A DNA stretch of 64,000 nucleotides from Agromyces sp. SYSU T00194 (GCF_040496035.1 NZ_JBEPJZ010000001.1:1178001-1242000), one strand, 5' to 3'; counted from the stretch's first letter, positions 48,719-58,124 are shown. Notes: generated by a model from the sequence alone, not told the origin. Numbers and translations: made by a program.

Positions 48719-49342
48719 GTGAGCGAGCCGACCCGCACCCTGCCCAAGCCCGGCTGGTACCCCGACCCGGCCGGCAGCGGCCGCAGGCGCTGGTGGACCG
48801 GGCTCGGCTGGAGCGACCGGTTCGCCGAGCCCGGGCAGATCGGCGGGCTGTCGCGCAACGGCTCGACCTCGTCGGAGTCGGTGTACGGCGAGTGGATCTG
48901 GCTCGTCGTGGTGCTGCCGTACGTGCCGTCGCTCGGGCTGTTCTTCATCGACTGGGACCGGTTCATCGCGATGCTGACCTCGCCGAACCCGGACGTCGCG
49001 ACCCTCGCGGGCGTCCAGCTGATCCTCGACCCCGCCTACCTCTTCCTCATCATCGGTGCCTGGGTGGCGTACTTCCTGGTGATCGCGTTCGCGGCGGCCG
49101 ACCGGGCACGGTTGCGCCGACTGGGCGTGGAGCGCCCCTTCCACTGGTCGGTGGCGATCTTCTCGGCGACCATCTACGTCGTCGGCCGCAGCATCGTCGT
49201 GAACCGCCGTGCGGGTGGCGGCGGCCTCGCCCCCATCTGGCTGCTGCTCGCGCTGCTGGTCGCATCCTCGATCGCGGGCGCGCTCTTCGGACTGTGGTTC
49301 GGGCGGGAGCTGTTCGAGACCGTCTCCGCCGTCTACGGCTGA
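48719..49342 (+). CDS. DUF2510 membrane protein
   Basis: 207 residues from GTG 48719, directly behind the transporter gene. DUF2510 motif PKPGWYPDPAGSGRRRWWTGLGWSDR at 10-35, then four membrane spans (IWLVVVLPYVPSLGLFFID, AYLFLIIGAWVAYFLVIAFA, FHWSVAIFSATIYVVG, WLLLALLVASSIAGALFGLWF). DUF2510 is a short actinobacterial tryptophan-rich domain of unknown role on membrane proteins. The 4-nt gap makes co-transcription with the SLC13-type carrier likely, so it may assist it, but nothing else shows this. Confidence 0.84.
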   Translation: MSEPTRTLPKPGWYPDPAGSGRRRWWTGLGWSDRFAEPGQIGGLSRNGSTSSESVYGEWIWLVVVLPYVPSLGLFFIDWDRFIAMLTSPNPDVATLAGVQLILDPAYLFLIIGAWVAYFLVIAFAAADRARLRRLGVERPFHWSVAIFSATIYVVGRSIVVNRRAGGGGLAPIWLLLALLVASSIAGALFGLWFGRELFETVSAVYG

Positions 49343-49402
49343 TCGCGTCGGCTGATCGCACCGGCGGGCCCCGGAGCGCACCGTACCGGGGTACCGTCAG
49401 AT

Positions 49403-50320
49403 ATGGCCGGTCGCGACGGGCACGACGCATCCGGCGGGTCCGAGCGCTGGCGCCCCGGTCGTCGGGGCCGGCGCAACCCGCCGGCGTGGACCCGTGCGCT
49501 CGCGGAGGGCGACGACGCGGGCTTCTTCGGACCGGGCAGCGCCGTGTGGGCGGTGAACGGCGCACTGCCCACGCTCGTCGCGGGCATCCGGGCCCTGCTG
49601 CTGCAGACCCTGCACCCGGGGGCGATGGCCGGCGTGCACGACTGGTCGCGCTACCACGAGGACCCGCTCGGCCGCCTCGACGGCACGGTGCGCTGGATCG
49701 CGGTCACGACCTTCGGCGACCGGCGGGCGGCGACGGATGCCTCCGCCTTCGTCTCGCGCCTGCACGAGCACGTCCGCGGCACGTACGTCGACGCGGCCGG
49801 CGCCGAGCGCGACTACTCGGCCGGCGACGAGCACCTGCTGCGGTGGGTGCACGACGCCTTCGCCGAGGCCTTCATCGGTGCGCACCTCACGTGGGGCGGG
49901 CGCATCCCCGGCGGGCCCGACGCCTACGTGCGCGAGTGGGCGACCGCCGGCCGGCTCATGGGCGTGACCGACCCGCCCGAGTCGCTCGCCGCACTGCGCG
50001 CCGAGCTCCACGCCTTCGCCGCCGAGGCCAAGTACGACGAGCGGGTCGCGCACGCGGTCGCCTGGCTCCGACGACCGCGGTTGCCGGGACTCACCGGCGC
50101 GCTCTACCCGATCTTCTTCGGCGGCGCCGTGGCCTCCCTCACACCCGAGCAGCGGCGGATGCTGCGCCTGCGACGCCCGCGCTGGCCCGCGATCACCGCG
50201 ACGCGGATGCTGCTCATCGCGCTCCGCGTGGTGGCCGGCCCCTCACCGAGCGAGCAGGCGGCGCGCCGCCGCATCGCCCGCCTCGCGGCCGCCGATGCTG
50301 TGCGCGCGCCGGGTTCCTGA
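49403..50320 (+). CDS. DUF2236 (MpaB/Lcp-like) oxygenase-family protein
   Basis: 305 residues. Core motifs are FFGPGSAVWAVNGALPTLVAGI, ALLLQTLHPGAMAGVHDWSR (first His), TVRWIAVTTFGDRRAA, and HLLRWVHDAFAEAFIGAHLTWGG (later His residues). The fold is that of rubber oxygenase Lcp and MpaB, which bind b-type haem with these His residues. The natural substrate of most DUF2236 proteins is unknown. The first 30 residues are Arg/Gly-rich and disordered. The gene follows the DUF2510 gene by 60 nt. Confidence 0.88.
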   Translation: MAGRDGHDASGGSERWRPGRRGRRNPPAWTRALAEGDDAGFFGPGSAVWAVNGALPTLVAGIRALLLQTLHPGAMAGVHDWSRYHEDPLGRLDGTVRWIAVTTFGDRRAATDASAFVSRLHEHVRGTYVDAAGAERDYSAGDEHLLRWVHDAFAEAFIGAHLTWGGRIPGGPDAYVREWATAGRLMGVTDPPESLAALRAELHAFAAEAKYDERVAHAVAWLRRPRLPGLTGALYPIFFGGAVASLTPEQRRMLRLRRPRWPAITATRMLLIALRVVAGPSPSEQAARRRIARLAAADAVRAPGS

Positions 50321-50362
50321 CGCCGCCCCGCGCCGCCGCCCCGCGCCGCCGCCGCCCGCGGG

Positions 50363-51553
50363 TCAGGCGAGCGACTCGACGTGCGCCAGCGCCGTCGCCG
50401 CGCCGTGCTCGGACGCGAGGGCCGCGGCGAGCGGCCGGTTGGCGTCGGCGAACGCGGGGATCGCGTCGAGCGCGGTCGCCAGCCGGCGCGCGGTGAGGTG
50501 CTTCGCCGGCACCGGCTCGGGGGAGAGGCCGCGCTCGGCGAGGAGGTGCCCCCACCACGGCTGGTCGGCGATGAACGGCACCACGATCGAGGGGATGCCC
50601 GCCGCGGCGGCCGCATGCACGGTACCGGCGCCGCCGTGGTGCACCGCCGCCTCGGCGTGCGGGAGCAGCGACGCGTGCGGGGCGTCGCGCACCACCAGCA
50701 GGTCGCCGCCGCGCACCGCGGCGGGCACGTCGAGCCCGCCCCACCCCGTCGCGAGCACGCCGCGGCGGCCCGTGCGGCGGAGCGCCGCGGCGACCGCCTC
50801 GGCGCGGGCCACGGGGTCGCCCGCCGCCATCGAGCCGAAGCCCACGTAGGTGAACGGCCCGTCGTGGGCGAACGCGCGCAGGTCGCCGGTGAGCTCCGGG
50901 GCGGGACGCCCGTCGAGCCACGGTCCCGTCAGCACGGTCGTCTCGGGCCAGTCCGCCGGGCGCGGCAGCAGCGCGGGACTCACCGGCACGAGCGAGGCCG
51001 CCGCGGGCGCGAGCGACCCGGTCACCCCGGCCCGCTTCGCGGCGGCCCGCACGTCGCCGCCGAACATCGCCCCGGCGCTCGCCGTCGCCCGGAACGTCAG
51101 CCGGTTGAACGGGCCCAGGTCGCGCGCCGCGACCCCCGCCGCCGGGAACGCGCGGGTCGGCGTGAGCGCCGGCACGATCTCGCCGACCACGAGCGGCACG
51201 CCGAGTGCCGTGGCCGCGACCTGCGCGGTGAGCACCTTCGGGTGGGCGACGATCACGTCGGGGCGGGTCTCGAGCGCCACCTCGAGCGCTGCGGCGAGCA
51301 GCGCCGACATGGTCGGCCTGATGACGCTGCGGAAGTTGCGCCAGGCCGCCACCGGCGAGACCCCCTGCGCATCGATCAGCGCGGCGAAGTCGGCGTGCAG
51401 GCTCCGCACCTCGAGGTCGTCGGTGTCGGCGCCTGCGTGGTCGGGCAGCCCGAGCACGACCTCGTGGCCGTGGCGCGTCGCCTCGCGGGCGAGGTGCACG
51501 AACGGCACCACGTCGCCGCGGGATCCCGCGGTGAGCAGCAGCAGACGGGTCAT
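50363..51553 (-). CDS. GT1-family (MGT/UGT-like) glycosyltransferase
   Basis: 396 residues from ATG 51553. GT-B fold: the N-terminal domain starts RLLLLTAGSRGDVVPFVHLARE, and the C-terminal NDP-sugar site is PHASLLPHAEAAVHHGGAGTVHAAAAAGIPSIVVPFIADQ (HHGG motif). PFTYVGFGSMAAGDPVARAEAV begins the C-terminal half. It is similar to macrolide and sterol glucosyltransferases. Acceptor and sugar are unknown. It lies 7 nt from the stop of the GNAT gene in the same direction, so the three leftward genes GNAT, GT and AI-2E form a run. Confidence 0.88.
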   Translation of the reverse strand: MTRLLLLTAGSRGDVVPFVHLAREATRHGHEVVLGLPDHAGADTDDLEVRSLHADFAALIDAQGVSPVAAWRNFRSVIRPTMSALLAAALEVALETRPDVIVAHPKVLTAQVAATALGVPLVVGEIVPALTPTRAFPAAGVAARDLGPFNRLTFRATASAGAMFGGDVRAAAKRAGVTGSLAPAAASLVPVSPALLPRPADWPETTVLTGPWLDGRPAPELTGDLRAFAHDGPFTYVGFGSMAAGDPVARAEAVAAALRRTGRRGVLATGWGGLDVPAAVRGGDLLVVRDAPHASLLPHAEAAVHHGGAGTVHAAAAAGIPSIVVPFIADQPWWGHLLAERGLSPEPVPAKHLTARRLATALDAIPAFADANRPLAAALASEHGAATALAHVESLA

Positions 51554-51560
51554 GCCCCCA

Positions 51561-52121
51561 TCATGCCGATCCGTCGGCCGCGCGCGGGGCCACCTCGCGC
51601 AGGTCGATCGACCAGGCGTGCACGCGCACCGTGCCGCCCCGGCGCCCCGGGAAGTCCTGCTCGCCCTCGTGCCGGAAGCCGAGCCTGCGGCAGAGCGCGT
51701 TCGACGGCAGGTTGTCGACCATCGGGAAGGCGAGGAGCAGCGCGCGCTCGGGCGTGCGGTGCGCCGCGGCATCCGCGATCAGCAGTCGCATCGCGCGGGT
51801 GGCGTAGCCGCGGTCCTGGTACGGGGTGTGCACGCTCCAGCCCGACTCGAACACCGGGCGGCCGTGCCACTCGTACTCCCAGTAGCCGACCGAGCCGACC
51901 GGGTCGGCGACCCCCTCGACCTCGATGCGGTACATCCGGGCGTCGCCGGTCTCCCAGGACCGCAGGTAGCGGGCGTGCCGCTTCAGCAGCGCGGCGTGCG
52001 ACTCGGGGCCGCCGAGGTACTGCGTCATGCGCCGGGTGTTGCTGTGCACGAGCACGGCGAGGTCGTCGGTCGACCACCGCTCGAGGCTGAGGGCCGGCAC
52101 GTGTTCCGACGACGCGGGCAT
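51561..52121 (-). CDS. GNAT-family N-acetyltransferase (RimJ-like)
   Basis: 186 residues. The acetyl-CoA loop is GWSVHTPYQDRGYATRAMRLLI; the C-terminal NLPSNALCRRLGFRHEGEQDF and the early TRRMTQYLGGPESHAALLKRH are typical of the RimJ/RimL branch, which acetylates N-termini or small amines. No partner protein gives away the substrate. Its ATG is one base from the AI-2E stop, indicating translational coupling. Confidence 0.86.
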   Translation of the reverse strand: MPASSEHVPALSLERWSTDDLAVLVHSNTRRMTQYLGGPESHAALLKRHARYLRSWETGDARMYRIEVEGVADPVGSVGYWEYEWHGRPVFESGWSVHTPYQDRGYATRAMRLLIADAAAHRTPERALLLAFPMVDNLPSNALCRRLGFRHEGEQDFPGRRGGTVRVHAWSIDLREVAPRAADGSA

Positions 52122-52122
52122 G

Positions 52123-53343
52123 TCAGGCCGCCTCGGCGTCCGCCCCGTCGGGTGCGGGGCCGGATTCCCCGTCGGGCCCGGGGTCGCCGGGTGGCGCGGG
52201 CTCGTTCCACGCCTTCAGGATCGCCCAGGAGACCGCCGCGATCGGCACCGACAGGATCGCGCCGACGATGCCGCCGAGGATCGTGCCCGCGGTCAGCGCG
52301 ACCAGGATGACGAGCGGATGCAGCTTCAGCGACTGCGCCATCACGACCGGCTGGAGGAAGTTGCCCTCGAGCTGGTTGACGCCGATCACGATGGCGATCA
52401 CGATGAGCGCCGCGACGGGTCCGTTCGCGACCAGGGCGATGAGCGCGGCGAGGGTTCCCGCGACGGTCGCGCCGACCAGGGGCACGAACGCGCCGATGAA
52501 CACGATCACCGACAGCGGCAGCCAGAGCGGCACCTGCAGGATCGCGAGGCCCACGCCGATGCCGATCGCGTCGACCGCGGCGATGATCGCCGTGCCGCGC
52601 ACGTACCCGCCGAGCACGGTGACGCCCGTGCGGCCCACGCGCCGCCCGCGCTCCAGCGCCCGGCCGCGGAAGGGCCGCAGGAAGAACGACCAGATGACGT
52701 CGCCGTCCTTCAGGAAGAAGAACAGGATCACGACGCCGAGGAACAGCCCCGTGACCACCTGCGCAGCCGCCGAGACGCCGGCGATCGCGCCCGACCCGAA
52801 CTGCGCGCTCGTCAGGAAGTCGACCACCCAGTCGAACGCGTCGTCGATGACGGACTGGTCGATCGGGAACGGCCCGTCGACGATGAACAGCCGCAGCTGC
52901 TCGAACCCGTCGAGGGCGGAGTCGTAGAGCTCGTCCCACTGGTCGCGCACCGCGAAGACGATGCCCGTGATGATGCCGCCGAAGACGAGGATGCCGCCGA
53001 GCAGCGTGACCCACGCCGCGAGGATGGGCGAGAGCCCGTGCCGCCGGAGCCAGCCGACGAGCGGCGCGGCCGCCGCGGCGAGGATGAGCGCCAGCAGCAC
53101 CGGGATGACCACGAGCTTCAGCTGCACGAGGCCGAACACGACGATCGACACGATCGCGACGAGCGCGAGCAGCTGCACCGCGCGCGTCGACCAGCGGCCG
53201 AGCGGATCGGTCCAGAGCGCGCGCAGGCTCGGGCGCGGGTGCTCGGACGCGCCCGTCGCGAGCGCGTGACCGAGGCCCGGCCGGTCGTCGTCGCGCCCCG
53301 TGCCCGCGGTCGTCCCGCCGGTCGTGGTCTCGTCGTCGCTCAT
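52123..53343 (-). CDS. AI-2E family transporter (PerM-like)
   Basis: 406 residues with about eight spans. The N-terminal 45 residues are disordered. Membrane parts include LLALVAIVSIVVFGLVQL, GLSPILAAWVTLLGGILVFGGIITGIVFAV and the long C-terminal ALIALVANGPVAALIVIAIVIGVNQLEGNFLQPVVMAQSLKLHPLVILVALTAGTILGGIVGAIL, which carries the family signature. The PerM/AI-2E exporter group includes autoinducer-2 exporters and Na+/H+ antiporters. No LuxS or partner is seen, so the substrate is unknown. Confidence 0.88.
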   Translation of the reverse strand: MSDDETTTGGTTAGTGRDDDRPGLGHALATGASEHPRPSLRALWTDPLGRWSTRAVQLLALVAIVSIVVFGLVQLKLVVIPVLLALILAAAAAPLVGWLRRHGLSPILAAWVTLLGGILVFGGIITGIVFAVRDQWDELYDSALDGFEQLRLFIVDGPFPIDQSVIDDAFDWVVDFLTSAQFGSGAIAGVSAAAQVVTGLFLGVVILFFFLKDGDVIWSFFLRPFRGRALERGRRVGRTGVTVLGGYVRGTAIIAAVDAIGIGVGLAILQVPLWLPLSVIVFIGAFVPLVGATVAGTLAALIALVANGPVAALIVIAIVIGVNQLEGNFLQPVVMAQSLKLHPLVILVALTAGTILGGIVGAILSVPIAAVSWAILKAWNEPAPPGDPGPDGESGPAPDGADAEAA

Positions 53344-53422
53344 CGGGCCTCCTCGGGTCGCTGCGTCGCCCTCACCCCATCACAGCGGTTCGCGGCCGTC
53401 GAGGGAAGGGGGTGGTGCGGGT

Positions 53423-53483
53423 CGAGCGGATGCGGCGCGCGGACGCGCGCGCTCGCGCGGCGCTCGCCGGAGGCATCCGCTCG
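53423..53483. terminator. Long-loop hairpin between AI-2E and prolyl oligopeptidase genes
   Basis: CGAGCGGATGC (53423-53433) and GCATCCGCTCG (53473-53483) pair exactly at 11 bp around a CG-alternating loop. It starts a few bases after the leftward oligopeptidase stop and may act for that gene. Confidence 0.6.
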
Positions 53484-53487
53484 CCGC

Positions 53488-55614
53488 CTACTCGCCCGAG
53501 GGGTGCGCCCCCGCCGCGTCGATCACCCACGCGTAGGAGAACGCGCGCTCCCGCCAGGCCCGGTATCGGCCGGAGACGCCGCCGTGCCCAGCGGCCATCT
53601 CGATCTTCAGCTGCGCGTCGGCGCCGACCTCGCGGAGCCTGGCGACCCACTTCGCCGGCTCGACGTAGAGCACGCGCGTGTCGTTGAGGCTGGTGACGGC
53701 GAGGATCGGCGGGTAGTGCGTCTCGTGCACGTTCTCGTACGGGGTGTACGACTTCATGTACGCGTACACCTCGGGGTCGTGCAGCGGGTCGCCCCACTCG
53801 TCCCACTCGATGACCGTGAGCGGCAGGTCGGGGTCGAGGATCGAGGTGAGCGCGTCGACGAACGGGACCTCCGCGAGGATGCCGGAGAAGTGCCGCGGTG
53901 CGAGGTTCGCGACTGCGCCCATCAGCAGCCCGCCGGCGCTGCCGCCCTGGGCGACGAGGCGGTCGGGCGCGGTCCAGTCGTCGTCGATGAGCTGCTCGGC
54001 GCACGCGACGAAGTCGGTGAACGTGTTGCGCTTGTGCAGCTGCTTGCCGTGCTCGTACCAGAGCCGGCCCATCTCGCCGCCGCCGCGCACGTGCGCGACC
54101 GCGAAGATCATGCCGCGGTCGAGCAGGCTGAGCCGCGGGATGCCGAAGCCCGGGTCGATCGAGTGCTCGTACGAGCCGTAGCCGTAGAGCAGCGTGGGGG
54201 CCGGGGTGCCGGGAGTCACGAGGTCGCGCCGGTAGACCAGGGAGATCGGGATGCGCGTGCCGTCCTCCGCCGTCGCCCACTCGCGGCGCTGCACGTAGTC
54301 GGCGGGGTCGTAGCCGCCGAGCACGGGCTGCTGCTTGCGCAGTCGCAGCTTGCCGGTGTCGACGACGTAGTCGGAGACGGTCGTCGGCGTGACGAAGCTC
54401 GTGTACCCGATGCGCAGGGTCGGCTGCGTCCACTCGGGGTTGCCGCCGAGGCCGACCGAGCAGAGCTCCTCGTCGAAGGCCAGCTCGTGCGGGGTGTCGT
54501 CGTGGTTCGCGCCGTTCGGCACGCGCGCGACGGCGAGGCGCGGGAGCCCCTCGCGCCGGTACTCGACGGCGACGAAGTCGCGGAACGCGTCGACGCCCTC
54601 GAGGCGGATGCGGTCGCTGTGCGGCACCAGCATGCGCCGCTCGCCCTGCGGGTCGTCGGCCGCGACGCTCACCAGCTCGAAGTTCACGGCGCCGTCGTTG
54701 TGCAGGATCAGCAGGCGGTCGTGCCCGCGGGCGATCGCGTGCTCGACGTCGTACTCGACGCCGCGCACGCGCGGCCAGACGACGCGGAACTCGCCAGTGG
54801 GGTCGTCGGCGTCGAGCAGGTGCGCCTCGCTCGTGATGTTCGAGCCGGCCTCGATGATCAGGTACTTCCGGCTCCGGGTGAGGCCGATGCCGATCCAGAA
54901 CTGCTCGTCGGGCTCGTGGAAGACCCGCACGTCGTCGGCCGCGGGCGTGCCGACCTCGTGCCGCCAGATCGTGTCGGGCCGCCACGACTCGTCGACGGTC
55001 GCGTAGAACACGTACCGGCCGCTGGGGTCGAAGAGGGCGCCGTGCGCGGTGTTCGGGATCTCGTCGGCGAACTCGTCGCCCGTGGCATCCGTCGCCAGCG
55101 ACCGCAGCCGGATCGTGTAGCGCTCGTCGCCCTCGACGTCGGTCGCGTAGAGGAGCGTGCCGCCGTCCTCCGAGACGTCGAAGCTGCCGAGCGAGAAGAA
55201 CTCGTGGCCGCGGGCCTCGACGTTCGCGTCGAGCAGCACCTGCTCGCCGGGCAGGGCGCCGCCGTCCTCGGGCAGCTGCGGCGGGTCCCAGTCGTCGGGG
55301 CCCGCGACCGGCACGCGGCAGTGGATGCCGTACTGCTGGCCCTCGACCGTGCGCGAGTAGTACCACCACGCACCCTCGCGGGTGGGTACCGACAGGTCGG
55401 TCTCCTTGGTGCGGTCGCGGATCTCCTCGAAGAGCTGCTCCTGCAGGAGGGTCAGGTGCTCGTTGCGCGCCTTCGTGTAGGCGTTCTCCTCGTGCAGGTG
55501 GGCGAGCACCTCGGGGGAGTCCTTGTCGCGGAGCCACTCGTAGGGATCGTGGAACGTGTCGCCGTGGTGCGTGCGTTCGGTGGGGCGCTTCGGTGTGACG
55601 GGAGGAGTGAGCAC
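53488..55614 (-). CDS. ptrB: Prolyl oligopeptidase family serine peptidase (oligopeptidase B)
   Basis: 708 residues. The N-terminal part is the seven-bladed propeller (FHDPYEWLRDKDSPEVLAHL at the start). The catalytic alpha/beta hydrolase domain has LLYGYGSYEHSIDPGF, AHVRGGGEMGRLWYEHGKQLHKRNTF, the Ser in GGSAGGLLMGA and the His in EMAAGHGGVSGRY. S9A peptidases of this size cut peptides after basic residues (oligopeptidase B) or Pro; the oligopeptidase B type is favoured by sequence. Cytoplasmic. Its start is divergent from the efe operon across a repeat element and the DtxR box. Confidence 0.93.
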   Translation of the reverse strand: MLTPPVTPKRPTERTHHGDTFHDPYEWLRDKDSPEVLAHLHEENAYTKARNEHLTLLQEQLFEEIRDRTKETDLSVPTREGAWWYYSRTVEGQQYGIHCRVPVAGPDDWDPPQLPEDGGALPGEQVLLDANVEARGHEFFSLGSFDVSEDGGTLLYATDVEGDERYTIRLRSLATDATGDEFADEIPNTAHGALFDPSGRYVFYATVDESWRPDTIWRHEVGTPAADDVRVFHEPDEQFWIGIGLTRSRKYLIIEAGSNITSEAHLLDADDPTGEFRVVWPRVRGVEYDVEHAIARGHDRLLILHNDGAVNFELVSVAADDPQGERRMLVPHSDRIRLEGVDAFRDFVAVEYRREGLPRLAVARVPNGANHDDTPHELAFDEELCSVGLGGNPEWTQPTLRIGYTSFVTPTTVSDYVVDTGKLRLRKQQPVLGGYDPADYVQRREWATAEDGTRIPISLVYRRDLVTPGTPAPTLLYGYGSYEHSIDPGFGIPRLSLLDRGMIFAVAHVRGGGEMGRLWYEHGKQLHKRNTFTDFVACAEQLIDDDWTAPDRLVAQGGSAGGLLMGAVANLAPRHFSGILAEVPFVDALTSILDPDLPLTVIEWDEWGDPLHDPEVYAYMKSYTPYENVHETHYPPILAVTSLNDTRVLYVEPAKWVARLREVGADAQLKIEMAAGHGGVSGRYRAWRERAFSYAWVIDAAGAHPSGE

Positions 55615-55639
55615 GGGTTCAGCGTACGTCGTGGGGGTG

Positions 55640-55763
55640 GTCGTTTTTCAGGAAGGGTTCAGGCCGAGGCGACCGCGTACGCAACGATGCGGCAGATCAG
55701 CGGATGCCACGCAGCATCCCACGGCCCTGTGCCGGATCGTTGCGCGGGGTTCCTGAGAACGGC
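55640..55763. repeat. Intergenic inverted-repeat element, copy F
   Basis: Left arm GTCGTTTTTCAGGAAG (55640-55655) and right arm TTCCTGAGAACGGC (55750-55763). An inner stem CGCAACGAT (55680-55688)/ATCGTTGCG (55736-55744) and GGATGCCACGCAGCATCC at the tip make a nested, roughly 125-nt hairpin. It lies between the oligopeptidase start and the efe promoter. Confidence 0.75.
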
Positions 55764-55813
55764 AGCCGTTGCCGCGTGTGACGTCACGGACGGTCGCGGG
55801 GTGTACGTCCGAC

Positions 55814-55832
55814 CGAGGTTAGGCTAACCTAA
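55814..55832. promoter_or_regulatory. DtxR/IdeR iron box upstream of efeUOB
   Basis: AGGTTAGGCTAACCT (55816-55830) is a perfect palindrome around one G, and the 19 bases 55814-55832 match the IdeR/DtxR consensus TWAGGTWAGSCTWACCTWA at 17 positions. It lies 52 nt before the efeU ATG, so iron-replete repression of the iron-uptake operon is expected. Confidence 0.85.
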
Positions 55833-55883
55833 GCACGTCGGACGAGTTCCGGCGCATCCGTCCGCACCACGTCGAGGAGCACC

Positions 55884-56837
55884 ATGCTCGCGAACTACCT
55901 GATCGGCCTCCGCGAGGGCCTCGAGGCCGGCCTCATCGTCGGCATCCTCGTCGCCTACCTCGGCAAGATCGGCCGGCGCGACCTCCTCGGCCGGCTCTGG
56001 GTCGGCATCGCCGCGGCCGTCGCGATCTCGCTCGGCGTCGGCGCGATCCTCACCTGGGGCCCGTACGGGCTGAGCTTCCAGGCGCAGGAGCTGCTCGGGG
56101 GCATCCTCTCGCTCGTCGCCGTCGGCATGGTCACCTGGATGATCTTCTGGATGGGCCGCCACGGCGCCACCCTCGCCGCACAGCTGCGCGAGCAGGTCGA
56201 CGCGGTGCTCGTGGGCGGCTCGGCCGCGGCGATCATCGGGCTCGGCGTCGTGAGCGTCGGCCGCGAGGGCATCGAGACGGCGCTGTTCGTCTGGGCCAGC
56301 GTGTCCGGCGGCGCCGACGCGGCGCTGGGCGTCACGGGCGCGGTGCTCGGCATCCTCACCGCGGTGGCCCTGTCGTGGGCGCTCTCGCGCGGCCTCGTGC
56401 GCATCAACCTGTCGCGCTTCTTCACCTGGACCGGCTTCTTCCTCATCGTCGTCGTCGCGGGCGTGCTCGCCTACGCGATCGGCGACCTGCAGGAGGCCGG
56501 CGTGATCCCCGGCGCCGGCGTCGCCGCCTTCAGCATCGCGACCGTCGTCTCGCCGTCGAGCTGGTACGGCGCGCTGCTCGCGGGCGTCTTCAACTTCACG
56601 CCCGAGCCGACGTGGGCGCAGCTCATCGGCTGGGCCGCCTACCTCGTCATCGCCTCGGCGCTGTACCTGCGGCTGCTGCGGCGCCGCGGCGTGCCCGCCG
56701 CATCCGCGCCCGCAGCGCCCGCAGCGCCCGCGACGATCGCCGTCGACGACGGGCGAGCGGATGCCGCTGCGCCCGCGGCACCCGTCGACCTCGACCGCGT
56801 CCCCGCGCGCGCCCGCCGGGACCACCAACCCGCCTGA
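55884..56837 (+). CDS. efeU: EfeU iron permease (FTR1 family)
   Basis: 317 residues with seven spans. The FTR1 metal motifs are LREGLEAGLIVGILVAY (REGLE, residue about 11) and VGREGIETALFVW in the middle (REGIE). The C-terminal 60 residues after the last span are Ala/Pro-rich. It is the ferrous or ferric ion permease of the EfeUOB system that works with periplasmic EfeO and EfeB. No frameshift of the kind found in E. coli K-12 efeU is seen. Confidence 0.93.
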   Translation: MLANYLIGLREGLEAGLIVGILVAYLGKIGRRDLLGRLWVGIAAAVAISLGVGAILTWGPYGLSFQAQELLGGILSLVAVGMVTWMIFWMGRHGATLAAQLREQVDAVLVGGSAAAIIGLGVVSVGREGIETALFVWASVSGGADAALGVTGAVLGILTAVALSWALSRGLVRINLSRFFTWTGFFLIVVVAGVLAYAIGDLQEAGVIPGAGVAAFSIATVVSPSSWYGALLAGVFNFTPEPTWAQLIGWAAYLVIASALYLRLLRRRGVPAASAPAAPAAPATIAVDDGRADAAAPAAPVDLDRVPARARRDHQPA

Positions 56838-56909
56838 CCCCCGGCCGACCGGCCGCGTTCCCCCGCCCACAGCACCGCACCACCGCACCCCACCCACAGG
56901 AGTACCCCC

Positions 56910-58124
56910 ATGCCTCGTCGCGCCCGCGCCCTCGCCCCGATCGCCGGAGCCGCCACCCTCGCCCTCGCGCTCACCGGCTGCGTCGCCAACGCCCCCGCGG
57001 GCTCGGGCGTCGCCGTCGACATCCGCGACGACGCCTGCGACGTCGCCGTCGACACCGCCGAGGCCGGCACCGTGACCTTCGCGCTCGCGAACAACGGCAC
57101 CGACGTGAACGAGTTCGAGATCCTCGCCGACGACAAGCTGCGCATCGTGGGGGAGAAGGAGAACATCACCCCGGGCCAGCAGGTCTCGTACGTCGCCCAG
57201 CTCCAGCCGGGCACCTACTACACGGCGTGCAAGTTCCAGCAGGTCGGCGCCCCGGTCGGGCTCGCCGAGTTCACCGTCACCGGCGAGGCGACCGAGATCT
57301 CCGCCAGCGCCCAGGAACTCGTCGACACGGCCGTCGAGGAGTACACGGCCTACGTCCGGTCGCAGGCCGCCGAGCTCATCCCCGCGGTCGAGGCGTTCGC
57401 CGAGGCGTACGCCGCCGGCGACGACGACACGGCCCGCTCGCTCTACGCCTCGACCCGGGTGTTCTACGAGCGCATCGAGCCGACCGCCGAGGCGTTCGGC
57501 GACCTCGACCCGAAGATCGACTTCCGCGAGGTCGACGCCGTCGCCGACGGCCTCGACTGGACGGGGTTCCACCGCATGGAGAAGGACCTCTGGGCGCCCG
57601 AGGCGGGCGACCTCAACTCCGACGGCCAGGACGCCCTCCTCGACTGGGCGCCCTCGACCCCGCAGGAGCGGCAGGCGTTCGCCGACGGGCTCGTCGCCGA
57701 CATCACCGAGCTGCACGCGCTCGTGACCGCCGACGACTTCTCGCTCTCGCTCGCCGACATCTCCAACGGCGCCATCGCCCTCCTCGACGAGGTCGCCGCC
57801 GGCAAGATCACCGGCGAGGAGGACTGGTGGTCGGGCACCGACCTCAGCGACTTCGCCGCCAACGTGCAGGGGGCGGGCGTCGCCTTCGGGGCCGTGCGCG
57901 ACATCGCCGAGTCGACCGGCGACGATGGCGCAGCCCTCGCCGAGGAGATCGACGGGCAGTTCACCGCGCTCGAGGCGGCCCTCGCCGAGTACGGCTCGCT
58001 CGAGGACGGCTTCGTCGACTACGCGACGCTGACGGATGCCGACAAGCGCACGCTCTCCGACGCGGTCAACGCGCTCGCCGAGCCGCTGTCGCAGCTGACG
58101 GCCACCGTGCTGGAGGTCTCGTGA
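56910..58124 (+). CDS. efeO: EfeO iron-uptake lipoprotein
   Basis: 404 residues. Signal peptide with lipobox LTGC (Cys24) makes it a membrane-attached extracytoplasmic lipoprotein. An N-terminal cupredoxin-like domain (ACDVAVDTAEAGTVTFALAN..., PGTYYTACKFQQVGAP) is followed by the M75 peptidase-like EfeO domain (FHRMEKDLWAPEAGDLN with the HxxE iron motif). Its stop overlaps the efeB GTG by 4 nt. It binds iron for delivery to EfeU. Confidence 0.93.
   Translation: MPRRARALAPIAGAATLALALTGCVANAPAGSGVAVDIRDDACDVAVDTAEAGTVTFALANNGTDVNEFEILADDKLRIVGEKENITPGQQVSYVAQLQPGTYYTACKFQQVGAPVGLAEFTVTGEATEISASAQELVDTAVEEYTAYVRSQAAELIPAVEAFAEAYAAGDDDTARSLYASTRVFYERIEPTAEAFGDLDPKIDFREVDAVADGLDWTGFHRMEKDLWAPEAGDLNSDGQDALLDWAPSTPQERQAFADGLVADITELHALVTADDFSLSLADISNGAIALLDEVAAGKITGEEDWWSGTDLSDFAANVQGAGVAFGAVRDIAESTGDDGAALAEEIDGQFTALEAALAEYGSLEDGFVDYATLTDADKRTLSDAVNALAEPLSQLTATVLEVS

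Noticed and set aside
47116..50496. Plus-strand frame of 1126 codons
   Set aside because: Runs through three recognised genes in the wrong frame; Arg-rich nonsense.
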